A stretch of DNA of 64,000 nucleotides from Chitinibacter tainanensis DSM 15459 (GTDB taxonomy: Bacteria; Pseudomonadota; Gammaproteobacteria; Burkholderiales; Chitinibacteraceae): positions 301,466 to 365,465 of the forward strand of contig NZ_KE386953.1 in the NCBI RefSeq assembly GCF_000429785.1. Direction: 5' to 3'. The notes below the pieces were generated by a model. That model was not told where the DNA came from, made no database searches, and saw only the letters and a list, made by a program, of their open reading frames with translations. Of the stretch, positions 38,657 to 48,444 are shown one piece after another. A program made the position numbers and the translations under genes. Every line of letters begins with the position of its first letter. Positions within the stretch are counted from its first letter, which is position 1.

Positions 38657-39895
38657 TTAGATTTCAGCTTGCGGATCTTCCGGCACTTCGGCCGGCAGCA
38701 CTAAATTGAGCACCATGGCCAGAATACTCACCAAGCCCACACCGATCAGGCTGAAATTACCCACCTGCACCATCAAACCACCAATCCCGCAGGTCAGCAC
38801 CACCGACACAATCACCAAATTACGTGGCGCCATCAGGTTTACTTTGGCATCGATCAGGGTTTTGAGGCCAATCGAAGCGATGGTCCCAAATAGCAGCACC
38901 ATAATCCCGCCCATCACCGGCAGCGGAATCGAAGTCAGCACGGCATTAAATTTGCCAAAGAAGGCCAGAATCACCGCCAGCACCGCGGCATAGGTCATGA
39001 TTACCGGATTGAAATTGCGGGTAATCATCAGCGCACCGGTCACTTCGGCATACGTGGTAATCGGTGGGCCGCCGATCAGGCCGGCAAAACACACCCCTGC
39101 GCCGTCGCCGCTGAGGGTACGATGCAAACCGGGTGATTGGGTGTAATCGGTGCCAGTGACTTTACCCAGCGCCATCACGCCGCCAATGTGCTCGATACAC
39201 GGGGCAATTGCCACCGGCAGCATAAACAGCGCCGCGGCCCAATTCACCTCGGGCGAAACAAAATGCGGCATGGCAAACCATGGTGCATTGATGATCTGCT
39301 CGAAATTCACCACGCCCATGAAGCAAGCGGCGATATAACCCACTACCACACCCGACAGAATCGGCACCAGTCGCAGCATGCCACCAGCAAACACCGACAC
39401 TACAATCGTCGTCGCCAGCGAAATCGCCGCCAACAGCAGTGAGGTTGCATACGGCACCAGCTGTTTACCGCCGCCCTGCCCCATCGCCATGCCCGAAGCG
39501 GCCACCGCCACGGACAAACCAATTACCATAATCACCGGGCCAATCACCACCGGCGGCAGCAATTTATGAATAAAGCCCATGCCGCGCCAGCGAATCAGCC
39601 CCGCCACCACGAAATACATAAAGCCAGCGAAAAACAGCCCGAACTGCGTCGCGCCTTGCCCCCAGGTTTGCATCGAAAAGATGATGGGGCCAATAAAGGC
39701 GAAGGAAGAACCCAAGAAAATCGGCACTTCCCGGCGGGTAAGAAATTGGAACATCAAAGTGCCAACACCGGCCCCCAGCAGGGCCATGGCAGGATTGAGG
39801 CCGGTGAGCAATGGCACCAGCACCAGCGCGCCGAAGGCCACAAACAGAATTTGCGCGCCGGAGATAAATTGTTTGAGTTGGGCGAACATGCTCAA
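38657..39895 (-). CDS. uraA: uracil permease (NCS2 nucleobase:cation symporter)
   Basis: 412 residues and about 14 hydrophobic helices. N-terminus [21 protein letters not shown]; the NCS2 signature region [22 protein letters not shown] carries the conserved Glu of substrate binding; [23 protein letters not shown] matches UraA. Takes up uracil with H+ across the inner membrane. Its ATG overlaps the upp stop by four bases (ATGA), so import and phosphoribosylation are coupled. Confidence 0.93.
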   Translation of the reverse strand: MSMFAQLKQFISGAQILFVAFGALVLVPLLTGLNPAMALLGAGVGTLMFQFLTRREVPIFLGSSFAFIGPIIFSMQTWGQGATQFGLFFAGFMYFVVAGLIRWRGMGFIHKLLPPVVIGPVIMVIGLSVAVAASGMAMGQGGGKQLVPYATSLLLAAISLATTIVVSVFAGGMLRLVPILSGVVVGYIAACFMGVVNFEQIINAPWFAMPHFVSPEVNWAAALFMLPVAIAPCIEHIGGVMALGKVTGTDYTQSPGLHRTLSGDGAGVCFAGLIGGPPITTYAEVTGALMITRNFNPVIMTYAAVLAVILAFFGKFNAVLTSIPLPVMGGIMVLLFGTIASIGLKTLIDAKVNLMAPRNLVIVSVVLTCGIGGLMVQVGNFSLIGVGLVSILAMVLNLVLPAEVPEDPQAEI

Positions 39896-40527
39896 TCCTT
39901 GTTGATGGTGCCGAAGATTTTATCGCCGGCATCACCCAGCCCCGGAATAATGTAGCCTTGCTCATTCAGATGCGAATCCAGCGAGGCCGCCACAATCTGC
40001 ACATCGGGGTGAGCTTCATTCACCAGCTTCACGCCTTCCGGTGCCGCCACCATCACTACCGCAATAATCTCCTTGCAGCCTTTGCGCTTAAGCATATCGA
40101 TAGTCGCCACCAGCGAGCCACCTGTGGCCAGCATTGGATCGATAATCAGCGCCAAGCGATCGTCGAGGCTACCGACAAATTTTTCGAAATACGGCACGGG
40201 TTGCAGGGTTTCTTCATCACGCGCCAGACCCACCACGCTGATCTTGGCCGAAGGCACCAGATCGAGCACCCCATTGAGCATGCCCAGACCGGCCCGCAAA
40301 ATCGGCACCACGGTCAGTTTTTTGCCCTTGATTTTTTTCACCTGCACGTCGCCACACCAGCCTTGAATCGTGACGTCTTCCAGCGCGAGCTCACGCGTGG
40401 CTTCATAGGCCAGCAAACGGGCCAGCTCTTCGGTCAGCAGCCGGAATTTATTGGTCGAGACATCGGCTTCCCGCAACAGGGCCAGCTTGTGCTGCACCAG
40501 CGGGTGTTTCACTACGGTGATTTGCAT
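39892..40527 (-). CDS. upp: uracil phosphoribosyltransferase
   Basis: 211 residues from [20 protein letters not shown] (start 40527), where the frame to 40620 is a random extension. [35 protein letters not shown] and the PRPP loop [13 protein letters not shown] define Upp. Makes UMP from uracil and PRPP. First gene of the upp-uraA salvage operon. Confidence 0.97.
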   Translation of the reverse strand: MQITVVKHPLVQHKLALLREADVSTNKFRLLTEELARLLAYEATRELALEDVTIQGWCGDVQVKKIKGKKLTVVPILRAGLGMLNGVLDLVPSAKISVVGLARDEETLQPVPYFEKFVGSLDDRLALIIDPMLATGGSLVATIDMLKRKGCKEIIAVVMVAAPEGVKLVNEAHPDVQIVAASLDSHLNEQGYIIPGLGDAGDKIFGTINKD

Positions 40528-40721
40528 GATTTTTATCCTTGTTTTGATGCCGCCATTGTAAGGATTTACGGCCGGAATACTATTGAGGAAATTCCTGTCA
40601 TTGCAGGGGATTTGCGCCACATCAAGCCCGCCTGCGCCACCCTGCCAACTCAGCGCGCCAACCCCCAGCTCATCTTAGCAGGCGGCTTTGGCTCTGCCTG
40701 CGCTGGCGGCCAATACCCAAT

Positions 40722-40748
40722 AAAAACCTCCGCAAGTGGAGGTTTTTT
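40722..40748. terminator. terminator-like hairpin at the left border of repeat copy B
   Basis: AAACCTCC-GCAAGT-GGAGGTTT with A-run before and TTTTTT after; works in principle on both strands. No gene ends immediately upstream on the plus strand, which is odd for a terminator. Confidence 0.6.
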
Positions 40749-40920
40749 ATTGATGACCAGCCCCGCTCGCGCAGTGAGGCTCCCCGCAAGGAGGGGGCGG
40801 GAGTAGAACATCAAGGCTGCAGAGGCACAGCGATATTTCCTCGGCTCGGCTTGGCCGAGACTTGAAGAAGAATGTGCTTCCACTTTGGCTGCAGCCTGAA
40901 ACCTCCGCCAGCGGAGGTTT
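40724..40920 (+). repeat. dispersed structured repeat, copy B
   Basis: Plus-strand copy of the element at 2832-3030. Shared blocks in the same order: GTGAGGCTCCCC, CAAGGAGGGGGCGGGAG, AGAACATCAAGGCTGCAGA, TATTTCCT, GCCGAGACTTGAAGAA, GCAGCCTGA. Flanking hairpins AAACCTCCGC(AA)GTGGAGGTTT (40724-40745) and AAACCTCCGC(CA)GCGGAGGTTT (40899-40920) agree at 20 of 22 bases with one another but not with copy A's hairpins. Inside, GGCTGCAG and CTGCAGCC can pair to close a domain. It fills most of the 407 bp gap between upp and the CNNM-type gene; nothing else is seen there. Confidence 0.8.
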
Positions 40921-40934
40921 GAAAGGCGATGAGA

Positions 40935-42242
40935 TTAACCGTTGTGATCCAGTCGCTCGGCCAGCGGAGTTTGGCTCGCCAAGACTTTATCCACCCGATG
41001 CCCATCCATATCGACCACTTCGAGCGACCAATCGGCCCACTGCGCAATATCGCCGGTACGCGGCAAACGGCCCAAGAGCAGCATTAACATCCCGCTCAGG
41101 GTGTGGTAGCTGTTTTTGTCTTCATCCGGCACGCTGGCCAGTTGCAGGCGATCTTTCAATTCGGGCAGCGGGATCAGGCCATCGAGCAGCCATGAGCCAT
41201 CGGCGCGCTGTACTGCCCACGCGTCTTCCAGATTGGCTGGGGTAAATTCGCCAGTCAGGACTTCCAGTACGTCCTGCAAGGTCACCAGCCCTTGCAATTC
41301 GCCATATTCATCCACCAGAAATACCATTTCCACGCCCGAGGAGCGCATTTGCGCCAAGAGTTCCAGGCCCGTTAGCGTTTCCGGCACGAACACGCAGGGT
41401 TTGAGCTGCGCCGATAGATCTACCGCTTCGCCATGCAGTACTTTTTTCAGGATTTCGCGGGTAGAGAGCACCCCCAGCAATTGCTCTAGCCCACCGCGGC
41501 ACACCGGAAAGCGCGAGTAATCGGCTTGCGCTACTTTGGCGAGGTTGTCTTCAAGCGGGTCAGCCAGATCCAGAAACACCATATCGCCGCGCGGGATCAT
41601 CAGCGACGTCACCATCCGATCATCCAGCCGCAATACATTGCGCACCATTTCATGCTCATGCGCTTCAATCACACCGGCTTGCGAGCCCTCGACCAGCACT
41701 GCATCGATTTCATCTTGGGTCACCGCTTGCCCGCCCTGCTGATCAGCCCCGAGGATTTTCAACACACTGGTAGTAGAGAAAGACAGCAGCCGTACAAACG
41801 GCCGGGTAATCAGGGCCAAACCGCGCAGTGGGCGCGACACCAAGCAGGCGATGGCTTCGGGGTTGAGCTGGCCCAAGCGCTTGGGCACCAGTTCGCCCAA
41901 GATAATCGAGAAATACGTCACCGAGACCACCACGCAGATGGTGGCGCTGTTGTCGGCCAAATGCTCCGGCACGCCAAAGGTCATCAGCCAATCGGCAAAC
42001 GGTGCCGCCAGGACCGATTCACCGACAATACCACTCAGGACGCCAATCGAAGTAATGCCGATCTGCACGGTGGACATGAATTTGGTGGGGTCTGCGCCCA
42101 ACTCGAGCGCGACTGCTGCGCCGCGATTGCCCCCTTCTGCCATTTTGCTCAACCGCGCCTTGCGCGCGGTGACCAGCGCGATTTCGGACATCGCAAACAG
42201 GCCATTCAGGACAATCAGGCCCAGCAGAATAAAGATTTCCAT
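40935..42242 (-). CDS. CNNM/CorC-family membrane protein with CBS domains (hemolysin C-like)
   Basis: 435 residues from MEIFILLGLIVLNGLFAMSE. Four-helix DUF21 transmembrane domain (SEIALVTARKARL, STVQIGITSIGVLSGIVGES, VVVSVTYFSIILGELVPKRLGQ), two CBS domains (MIPRGDMVFLDLADPLEDNL; FVPETLTGLELLAQMRSSG) and the C-terminal CorC_HlyC domain (DGSWLLDGLIPLPELKDRLQL). Relatives export Mg2+ or Na+ or confer Mg/Co resistance; hemolysin is a legacy name. The stop is 14 bases from repeat copy B. Confidence 0.92.
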   Translation of the reverse strand: MEIFILLGLIVLNGLFAMSEIALVTARKARLSKMAEGGNRGAAVALELGADPTKFMSTVQIGITSIGVLSGIVGESVLAAPFADWLMTFGVPEHLADNSATICVVVSVTYFSIILGELVPKRLGQLNPEAIACLVSRPLRGLALITRPFVRLLSFSTTSVLKILGADQQGGQAVTQDEIDAVLVEGSQAGVIEAHEHEMVRNVLRLDDRMVTSLMIPRGDMVFLDLADPLEDNLAKVAQADYSRFPVCRGGLEQLLGVLSTREILKKVLHGEAVDLSAQLKPCVFVPETLTGLELLAQMRSSGVEMVFLVDEYGELQGLVTLQDVLEVLTGEFTPANLEDAWAVQRADGSWLLDGLIPLPELKDRLQLASVPDEDKNSYHTLSGMLMLLLGRLPRTGDIAQWADWSLEVVDMDGHRVDKVLASQTPLAERLDHNG

Positions 42243-42462
42243 ACTGATTTTCAGAAAACAAATATGATTCAGCAGAACCATACAAGTTCCCATAGAAAAG
42301 TCAACATCAATGACCTAAAAGCTCATCACACATTTGCTATGGAAATAGTAGATTACTCTCATATACCACCAATCCGCCGAAACATAAAATTCACCAATTT
42401 GCAACCAGAAGATTAGTTAACGAAAATTAAGATTGCAGCTCCTCTATCACTCGGAGCAAAAA

Positions 42463-43902
42463 ATGAAGGCCATCCAAACTTCAACCGTAATGACAGCCGC
42501 AGCGCTCACATCAATCCTTGCGGCATGCGGTGGATCATCATCACCAAGTACTCCTTTAGCGACACCAGTTGCAAGCACTAAAGGCACAGTAGTGGGCAGC
42601 TACTTCAAAAACGTCATCGTATGCGAAGATGTGAATTCAAATTTAATTTGCGACGCGAACGAACCCAAGTCAAAAACTAATGAAAAAGGCGAATTTACTC
42701 TACCAAAAACACGGTCACAACTAGTTGCAGAAATTGGCCCAGAAAGCAGCCGAATCAACCCAGAAACAGGTGAGGAGGCAAAAATTCAAAGTAAAATTAT
42801 TCTAAGAACGCCGCCTGACGCCCCCGAAGTCATTAGCACCTTTTCTACGCTAATTGCTTCAACAATGGAAAACAATAGCATCCCCTTCAAAGAAGCAAAG
42901 AGCAAGATCGCTAAAGAACTGAGCATCAGCGAATCCTCTTTACTAATAGACTACAACAAACTAACCGACCCGACGGAAAAAAACAAAATAAAATCACTCG
43001 GAAACCAGATAATTGAGAAAATACAACTAGCTCTATCCGAAAGCAAATCCAGTGAAGATTTCAAATTAGCATTAAAAAAAGCCACATCAGACGAAAATCT
43101 GTCAAAATTTAAATCTGCAGAGCCACAATTAATATTAGCTGCGCCTACCGCGATAGAAACTTGTGTTGCAGAACTACCGCGCTACAATAAGCAATTTTCT
43201 GACTCAGCAAAGATAAAGAAAGTTATTTTTATTGAAAGAACAATGGCCTTACTACCAAATAACTCTTGGGGTTTACCACGCTCAGAACAAAGAACTATCG
43301 AGTACGCTGTAAGTACAGCAGATACAACTGCAGAATATGCCGGCTATAAAAACCTGACTCGTTCAAAAACAAAATCACTTTTCAATCCAAACATCACCAC
43401 CATTTCATATGAAGGATGGCTAGGAGATGGTATTGGCTGGAGAGAGGTCGGCGAAGAGCAAGTTGATGAAACAGGAAAGAGAATTAATTATTATGAGCAG
43501 TTTGATTTTACGAAAAATAGCGGTTCTCTTAGCATAGGCGACGTACAATCACAAAGCTCAAAATTCAGAGCCGACTTTGTGCTTGAGGGGAGTGGAGTAC
43601 CTGCACAACAAAAGACTTATTACAAAGGGACATACACGCTCAACCTGCCCACCTTTGGAGATATTAAAGCATGTGGGGCAGAAATCACATCGAACATAGG
43701 TCCCTACACAGATAAAAGCACTGCAAAAACAATGCGGATTGAGCATAGGATTTTAGAACTTTACAACCCATGGGTAATTAACTACTCAACCAGTGAAACC
43801 CGCTGGTACGAAATCGGTAATAATACGCCGGTCAAAGGTGAGCGAATCATTCGAGAGTTGGTTGGCTATGAAATGACGGACGGCACCAAAGTACTTCCAT
43901 AG
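42463..43902 (+). CDS. AT-rich lipoprotein of unknown function
   Basis: 479 residues from MKAIQTSTVM, with CGGAG seven bases upstream. Signal peptide with lipobox SILAAC (Cys about 22), then a Ser/Pro linker and a prealbumin-like segment, VVGSYFKNVIVCEDVNSN, then ICDANEPKSKTNEKGEF, of the type in SdrD-B/carboxypeptidase-regulatory repeats (DxNxN..CDxxE...T...G.F). The rest (about 110-479) is Lys/Ser/Thr-rich and not recognised. Codons and flanks (from about 42294) are much more AT-rich than all neighbours, which argues for recent transfer. Probably on the cell surface or the inner leaflet of the outer membrane. Function unknown. Confidence 0.8.
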   Translation: MKAIQTSTVMTAAALTSILAACGGSSSPSTPLATPVASTKGTVVGSYFKNVIVCEDVNSNLICDANEPKSKTNEKGEFTLPKTRSQLVAEIGPESSRINPETGEEAKIQSKIILRTPPDAPEVISTFSTLIASTMENNSIPFKEAKSKIAKELSISESSLLIDYNKLTDPTEKNKIKSLGNQIIEKIQLALSESKSSEDFKLALKKATSDENLSKFKSAEPQLILAAPTAIETCVAELPRYNKQFSDSAKIKKVIFIERTMALLPNNSWGLPRSEQRTIEYAVSTADTTAEYAGYKNLTRSKTKSLFNPNITTISYEGWLGDGIGWREVGEEQVDETGKRINYYEQFDFTKNSGSLSIGDVQSQSSKFRADFVLEGSGVPAQQKTYYKGTYTLNLPTFGDIKACGAEITSNIGPYTDKSTAKTMRIEHRILELYNPWVINYSTSETRWYEIGNNTPVKGERIIRELVGYEMTDGTKVLP

Positions 43903-43957
43903 AACAACACAGCAAGAACGGTGCTGAATTTTAATTATTGATCCACGAGTACTTGAT

Positions 43958-43987
43958 TGCATTGGAGATCTCTAGACCTCCAATGCA
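43958..43987. terminator. hairpin between the AT-rich lipoprotein and piuC
   Basis: Exact 10 bp inverted repeat TGCATTGGAG/CTCCAATGCA with a ten-base loop, between convergent genes. No real T-run, so terminator activity is uncertain. Confidence 0.5.
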
Positions 43988-43998
43988 TTTCAAGGCGC

Positions 43999-44679
43999 CT
44001 AGATCTCACCCCATTTGCGCAACAGATTGTGATACACGCCCGTAAGGCCGATGGCGGTGGCGTTATCCCCCTGCTCCAGCCGTAATTGCCGGATGTGGGT
44101 ATCGAGCTCAAACAGCAAGCCGCGCTCGCCCTGATCGCGGATCATGCTTTGCATCCACATAAATGAGGCCACCCGCTGGCCGCGCGTAATCGGCTCCACC
44201 CGGTGCAAGCTGCTGGATGGATACAACACCATATCGCCGGCGGCCAGTTTCACTTCGTGCAGACCATAGGTGTCTTCAATCACCAGCTCGCCGCCATCGT
44301 ATTCTTCCGGCTCGCTAAAAAACAGCGTGGCCGATAAATCCGAGCGCACCCATTCACCGGTGAGCGTCATACGGCGCATGGCGTTATCCACGTGCATGCC
44401 AAAACTCATGCCCTCGCCATAGCGGTTAAACAGCGGTGGGAAAATCCGCTTGGGCAAGGCGGCCGAGAAAAAGAGCTCGTTTTTTTCCAGCGCCGCCAGA
44501 ATAATCGCCCGCACGGCCTCGGCGGCCGGCTCGTCATTAGGCAATTGTTCATTGTTTTTTACCTTGGCCGACTGGCTACCGGCCGTGATGCGGCCATCCA
44601 GCCAGGCGGCGTTGTCCAGCAACTGGCGACAATGGCGCACCTGCTCGGCGGTAAGGACTTGCGGAATATGCAGCAACAT
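43999..44679 (-). CDS. PKHD-type 2-oxoglutarate/Fe(II) hydroxylase (PiuC/YbiX)
   Basis: 226 residues. Start [22 protein letters not shown]; iron ligands in GMHVDNAM (HxD) and [12 protein letters not shown] (distal His plus Arg for 2-oxoglutarate), with the PiuC-specific C-terminal RQLRLEQGD...[14 protein letters not shown]. In many proteobacteria ybiX/piuC lies next to a Fiu/PiuA catecholate siderophore receptor, as here. The hydroxylation substrate is unknown; a role in siderophore handling is inferred from this fixed partnership. Confidence 0.93.
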   Translation of the reverse strand: MLLHIPQVLTAEQVRHCRQLLDNAAWLDGRITAGSQSAKVKNNEQLPNDEPAAEAVRAIILAALEKNELFFSAALPKRIFPPLFNRYGEGMSFGMHVDNAMRRMTLTGEWVRSDLSATLFFSEPEEYDGGELVIEDTYGLHEVKLAAGDMVLYPSSSLHRVEPITRGQRVASFMWMQSMIRDQGERGLLFELDTHIRQLRLEQGDNATAIGLTGVYHNLLRKWGEI

Positions 44680-44739
44680 GATGTTTCTCCAATTTTTAAA
44701 CTGTTTTTCTCAAGGCCCGCACACGGCAAACATTCAGAA

Positions 44740-44768
44740 AAACAGACCGGGAATGCACGCATTCCCGG
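44740..44768 (-). terminator. terminator between the Fiu-like receptor and piuC
   Basis: Perfect 10 bp stem CCGGGAATGC-GT-GCATTCCCGG followed on the minus strand by TCTGTTTTTCTG. A further inverted repeat ACCTAGG...CCTAGGT lies at 44774-44795. piuC may therefore be only partly co-transcribed with the receptor. Confidence 0.8.
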
Positions 44769-44825
44769 CTGTGATTCAAACATACCTAGGCATGTATACC
44801 TAGGTAACGCTTGATTTATATAGGC

Positions 44826-47093
44826 TTAGAACTTATACCCAACAGTCACACGCGCTGAGCGACCGGTACCTGGTACGGCAAAGCCTTGATATAGACCTTC
44901 ATAGTGGTCGGTATCAAACAGGTTGTACACGTTCAGCTGCACGCTCAGATCACGGTTAGACCATTCAGCCATCGCATCCCAACGTACGTAGCTTGGCAGG
45001 TAAACGGTGTTATCCAGATTGGCATAGCGTTTGCCCATGGCATTAAAACCGCCACCCAGTTTCCAGTTGCCATCGATTTGATAAGTCGTCCAAACATTAC
45101 CGGTATAACGTGGCGCATTATCCGGCAAATTGCCTTCACGTGACTTCGGCGACGCACCGGCCACTTTATCAATCACTGGATCCATCAGTGCCACACCGGC
45201 AAAGACTTGCCATTTATCCGTCAGGCGACCCGCAGCTTCGAGCTCAACCCCGTCGGTATGGCGTTTGCCAGACAGCAGGAAAGGCTTGGCCACGCCCACT
45301 TCGATGTCGGTTTGCCGTTCGTTGGTTTTCACCGTGCGGAACAGCGCAGCGCGCAGAGCCAAATCGCCATCAAACAGATTCCATTTCCCGCCCAACTCGT
45401 AGTTGGCGTTCTTTTCTGGATCAGTTTTCTCGCCGCGTGGATCGGTCGAGTAGGCTTCAGCCGATGGGTTGAACGAAGTGCCATAAGACAGGTAGTACGA
45501 TTGTTGCTGATCTGGCTGGTAGATCAGGCCTGTACGCCAGCTCCATACATTGTCGGTACGGCCCAGACGGCTGGTTTGCACGCCGTTCGCATCGCGATTT
45601 TCGGTATGGGCTTTGAAATTGTCAAAACGTGCACCCAGCAGGATCTTCCATTTGGTATCCAGATCAATCATGTCCTGGAAATAGAAGGCCACGGTGTCGG
45701 CGGTGGATTCAGCTTCACCGGTTTTCACTGGCGCAGCGCAATTGGGTACGCCACCGGTCACCGGGTTACCCACCGTGGTGCTTGGCAGGGTGCAGTTGGA
45801 GGTAGAGCCATTCATAAGTTGGGCACGACCTGTGCTCAGCAGAGTTTCGCGGGTGAACTCAACACCGGCCAGTACATTGTGGCGAATGGTGCCGGTTTCA
45901 AAATCCCACAGCAGATCCGTTACGTTGGAGAGGATTTCCTGCTCACGCTGACGCAGCTTGCGACCACGAGTGATTTTGGTGCTATCGCTGAGGGCTTCAT
46001 TAGGAGTTGCAAACGAGAGGCCTGGCGCGCTCGCCCGCAGATCGAGATCATACTGGCCGTAGCGTGTGCTGTTTTTCAGCACCATATTCGGTGCCAGCTG
46101 ATGCTGCACAATCGAGCTCAGCACATCGGTACGGGTTTTCTCGCTATCAAAATCTTTCAGACCATAGAAAGTATCAACGCGATCGATTGGCTTGTTCGTA
46201 CCATGCAATGACTCACTTGGCACGGCCTGCTGTACTGGCTTGCCATTCTTATCGAGTACGGTGCGAACGCCCGGTCCTTGTCGATAGTACGGCACGCCGT
46301 AGTCTGGCACGTTGTCTTCTTGATAGTGCAGGTAAGAGAGCGTGATTTCGGTTGGCTCACCGATGCCAATTTTCACCGAAGGCGCGAAACCCCAGCGATT
46401 CATCTCGGCGCCTTCGCGGAAGCTACCCGCTTTCTGGCCCATGACCGTCAGACGCGCGGCAGAGCTTTCACCGATAGCGCGGTTAAAGTCGCCTTCGGCA
46501 CGATAGAAGCTATCAGTACCAATGGTCGTGCTCAGCTGATTCAGATCGCCACGGAATGGCGCTTTGCTGACTTGATTAACAATCCCGCCGGTTGAGCCAC
46601 GGCCATACAGCATTGAAGCGGGGCCACGCAGTACTTCCAACGTATCGGTGTTAAAAGTATCGCGGTTGTATTGCGCTGAATCGCGGAAGTTATCCAGATA
46701 CAGATCATTGGAAGCACCAAAGCCGCGGATACGGATACCATCGCCGCTGGCGCCGCCTTCGGCCGCATTAAAAGTCACACCCACGGCATTGCGCAGCGCT
46801 TCTTTCAGGGTGTTGGCATCCTGATCGTGCATCACCTGATTCGTTACACTGGTCACCGACTGCGGTACATCGCGGGCTTCTTGCTTGGTGCGGCCCACGC
46901 TTACGGTTGGCGCCACATAGGTATCGGCAGTGCCATTTTGGCTGGCTTGGGTGGCTTTAACTTCAACCGTTTTCAGCTCAACCTCAGCAGCATGTGCAGT
47001 ACCGGCAACAACGCCAAACAGGGCCGCAGCGGCCGGATATTTGGCCAGATGGCGGATACCCGCCGGTTTTTTCTTCGTGTCTTTCATGGTCAT
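44826..47093 (-). CDS. TonB-dependent catecholate siderophore receptor (Fiu/PiuA-like)
   Basis: 755 residues. Signal peptide through about residue 35 (AAALFGVVAGTAHA), TonB-box region (ELKTVEVKAT), plug domain (VPQSVTSVTNQVMHDQDANTLKEALRNAVGV, GIRIRGFGASNDLYLDNFRDS, EVLRGPASMLYGRGSTGGIVNQVSK) and 22-strand barrel ending in a terminal Phe (VTVGYKF). The LRNAVGVTFNAAEGG pattern and the neighbouring PiuC point to the Fiu class for monomeric catechol-iron. It lies downstream of tonB-exbB-exbD and upstream of piuC: receptor, energiser and partner in one cluster. Confidence 0.93.
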   Translation of the reverse strand: MTMKDTKKKPAGIRHLAKYPAAAALFGVVAGTAHAAEVELKTVEVKATQASQNGTADTYVAPTVSVGRTKQEARDVPQSVTSVTNQVMHDQDANTLKEALRNAVGVTFNAAEGGASGDGIRIRGFGASNDLYLDNFRDSAQYNRDTFNTDTLEVLRGPASMLYGRGSTGGIVNQVSKAPFRGDLNQLSTTIGTDSFYRAEGDFNRAIGESSAARLTVMGQKAGSFREGAEMNRWGFAPSVKIGIGEPTEITLSYLHYQEDNVPDYGVPYYRQGPGVRTVLDKNGKPVQQAVPSESLHGTNKPIDRVDTFYGLKDFDSEKTRTDVLSSIVQHQLAPNMVLKNSTRYGQYDLDLRASAPGLSFATPNEALSDSTKITRGRKLRQREQEILSNVTDLLWDFETGTIRHNVLAGVEFTRETLLSTGRAQLMNGSTSNCTLPSTTVGNPVTGGVPNCAAPVKTGEAESTADTVAFYFQDMIDLDTKWKILLGARFDNFKAHTENRDANGVQTSRLGRTDNVWSWRTGLIYQPDQQQSYYLSYGTSFNPSAEAYSTDPRGEKTDPEKNANYELGGKWNLFDGDLALRAALFRTVKTNERQTDIEVGVAKPFLLSGKRHTDGVELEAAGRLTDKWQVFAGVALMDPVIDKVAGASPKSREGNLPDNAPRYTGNVWTTYQIDGNWKLGGGFNAMGKRYANLDNTVYLPSYVRWDAMAEWSNRDLSVQLNVYNLFDTDHYEGLYQGFAVPGTGRSARVTVGYKF

Positions 47094-47116
47094 TTTGAGT
47101 TGTAGTTAGAGTGAAT

Positions 47117-47141
47117 AAAACGGAAGCAGAGAGCACTTCCG
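47117..47141 (-). terminator. hairpin with T-run in the leader of the receptor gene
   Basis: CGGAAG...CTTCCG stem followed on the minus strand by TTTTATTC, about 25 bases upstream of the receptor start. It could end the tonB-exbBD transcript or act as an attenuator. The rest of the 250 bp gap (47142-47343) holds no gene that I can see. Confidence 0.6.
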
Positions 47142-47343
47142 GGTGATGGAAAAAACTGCAGCGCTAGAAACGACAATGGCGGGATGAACCCGCCATGTCA
47201 GTGGTCTATCGCTGAGATTTACGGCGTAGCCGCCCCCTACTCGCCCGGCCGATCGACCGGGATAGCAAAGTCAAACTCAGCGCATAGCCAGCCCCGACAG
47301 GCAGATTCACCGCGGTTCAAGCGCTTTGAACAGGAGCGCATGG

Positions 47344-47775
47344 CTATTTACCGCTGGCGGCCGTAGGCTCACCACTGGTCATCAGGCCGATGCGGGTCAG
47401 ACCGGCGCGTTGCGCGGCGGCCATGGTTTGGGCAATCCGCTCGTATTGCACCGTTTTGTCGGCATATAAATGCACTTCGGTCAGCGGGTCGGCGGCAAAG
47501 GCAGCCGCAAAACGTGCATCGAGGCTGGCCGGATCCACCAACTGCTGTTCATCCAGCAGGCCGCCATTCGCCTGCAGCGTCAGCCGGATCGGTTGCTTGT
47601 TTTGCTCAACCACCGCTGCAGTGGCTTTGGGCAATTCCACCCGCACTGCATGCGTCATGACGGGCGCCGTAACAATAAACACCACCAACAGCACCAGCAT
47701 CACATCCACCAGCGGCGTGGTATTGATTTCGGCCATCGGCGCGGCGTCTTGCTGATTAAAACTACCGAACGCCAT
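47344..47775 (-). CDS. exbD: biopolymer transport protein ExbD
   Basis: 143 residues from the ATG at 47775, which has GGAGG six bases upstream. Single N-terminal helix with the essential Asp in AEINTTPLVDVMLVLLVVFIVTAP, then a periplasmic domain (LDEQQLVDPASLDARF, EVHLYADKTVQYERIAQTM). Works with ExbB to harness the proton gradient for TonB. Overlaps the exbB end by 14 bases. Confidence 0.95.
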   Translation of the reverse strand: MAFGSFNQQDAAPMAEINTTPLVDVMLVLLVVFIVTAPVMTHAVRVELPKATAAVVEQNKQPIRLTLQANGGLLDEQQLVDPASLDARFAAAFAADPLTEVHLYADKTVQYERIAQTMAAAQRAGLTRIGLMTSGEPTAASGK

Positions 47776-48433
47776 GACCACCCTCCGTCAGCAACTGGGC
47801 ATGCAGATCATGGGTAAAGCCATCCAGCTCTTGGCCAAAGCGGCGGTTGCTGCGCACGAAAGCGTTGTAGGCAATCACCGCCGGAATCGCGACAGCCAGA
47901 CCGGCTGCCGTGGCCACCAGAGCTTCACCGATTGGCGCTGCCACCGTCGACAATGACGCATTGCCCGCGGTGGCGATACCCACTAAGGCGTGATAAATGC
48001 CCCACACCGTGCCAAACAAGCCAATAAACGGCGCCACCGAGCCGGTCGTTGCCAGCCAAGTCAGGCCGCGCTCCAGCGTGGCGGTTTCCTGCCCCAGTCG
48101 GGTGCGCAGTTTGCGCACCAGATAATCATCCAGCGACACCGCCTTGCCCAGGCCACCTTCCTGATGGGCACGATAGTGGCGCAGGCCATCGGCGCCGGCC
48201 CAAGCCAGTTTGGCCGCTGGCGCTGGATGTTTGCTGGCCAGATTTAAAGCTTCCTGCCAGTCTTTGGCTTCCCAGAAAGACTGCATAAATTGCGTTTGGT
48301 GGCGCTTAATTACCCACAGCTGCCGCGCGCGGGCCACGATCACCACCCAGCTCACAACCGACATCAAAATCAGTAGACCAAACACCGACTGCAAAATCGG
48401 GTCGCCTGAGTGCAATACCAGCGATAAATCCAT
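47762..48433 (-). CDS. exbB: biopolymer transport protein ExbB
   Basis: 223 residues with the MotA/TolQ/ExbB channel pattern: first helix VFGLLILMSVVSWVVIVARA, then LTWLATTGSVAPFIGLFGTVWGIYHAL and APIGEALVATAAGLAVAIPAVIAYNAF. Forms the pentameric proton channel with ExbD. It starts 11 bases after tonB ends and overlaps exbD, so the three are one operon. Confidence 0.96.
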   Translation of the reverse strand: MDLSLVLHSGDPILQSVFGLLILMSVVSWVVIVARARQLWVIKRHQTQFMQSFWEAKDWQEALNLASKHPAPAAKLAWAGADGLRHYRAHQEGGLGKAVSLDDYLVRKLRTRLGQETATLERGLTWLATTGSVAPFIGLFGTVWGIYHALVGIATAGNASLSTVAAPIGEALVATAAGLAVAIPAVIAYNAFVRSNRRFGQELDGFTHDLHAQLLTEGGHGVR

Positions 48434-48444
48434 TGCTTCAATCC

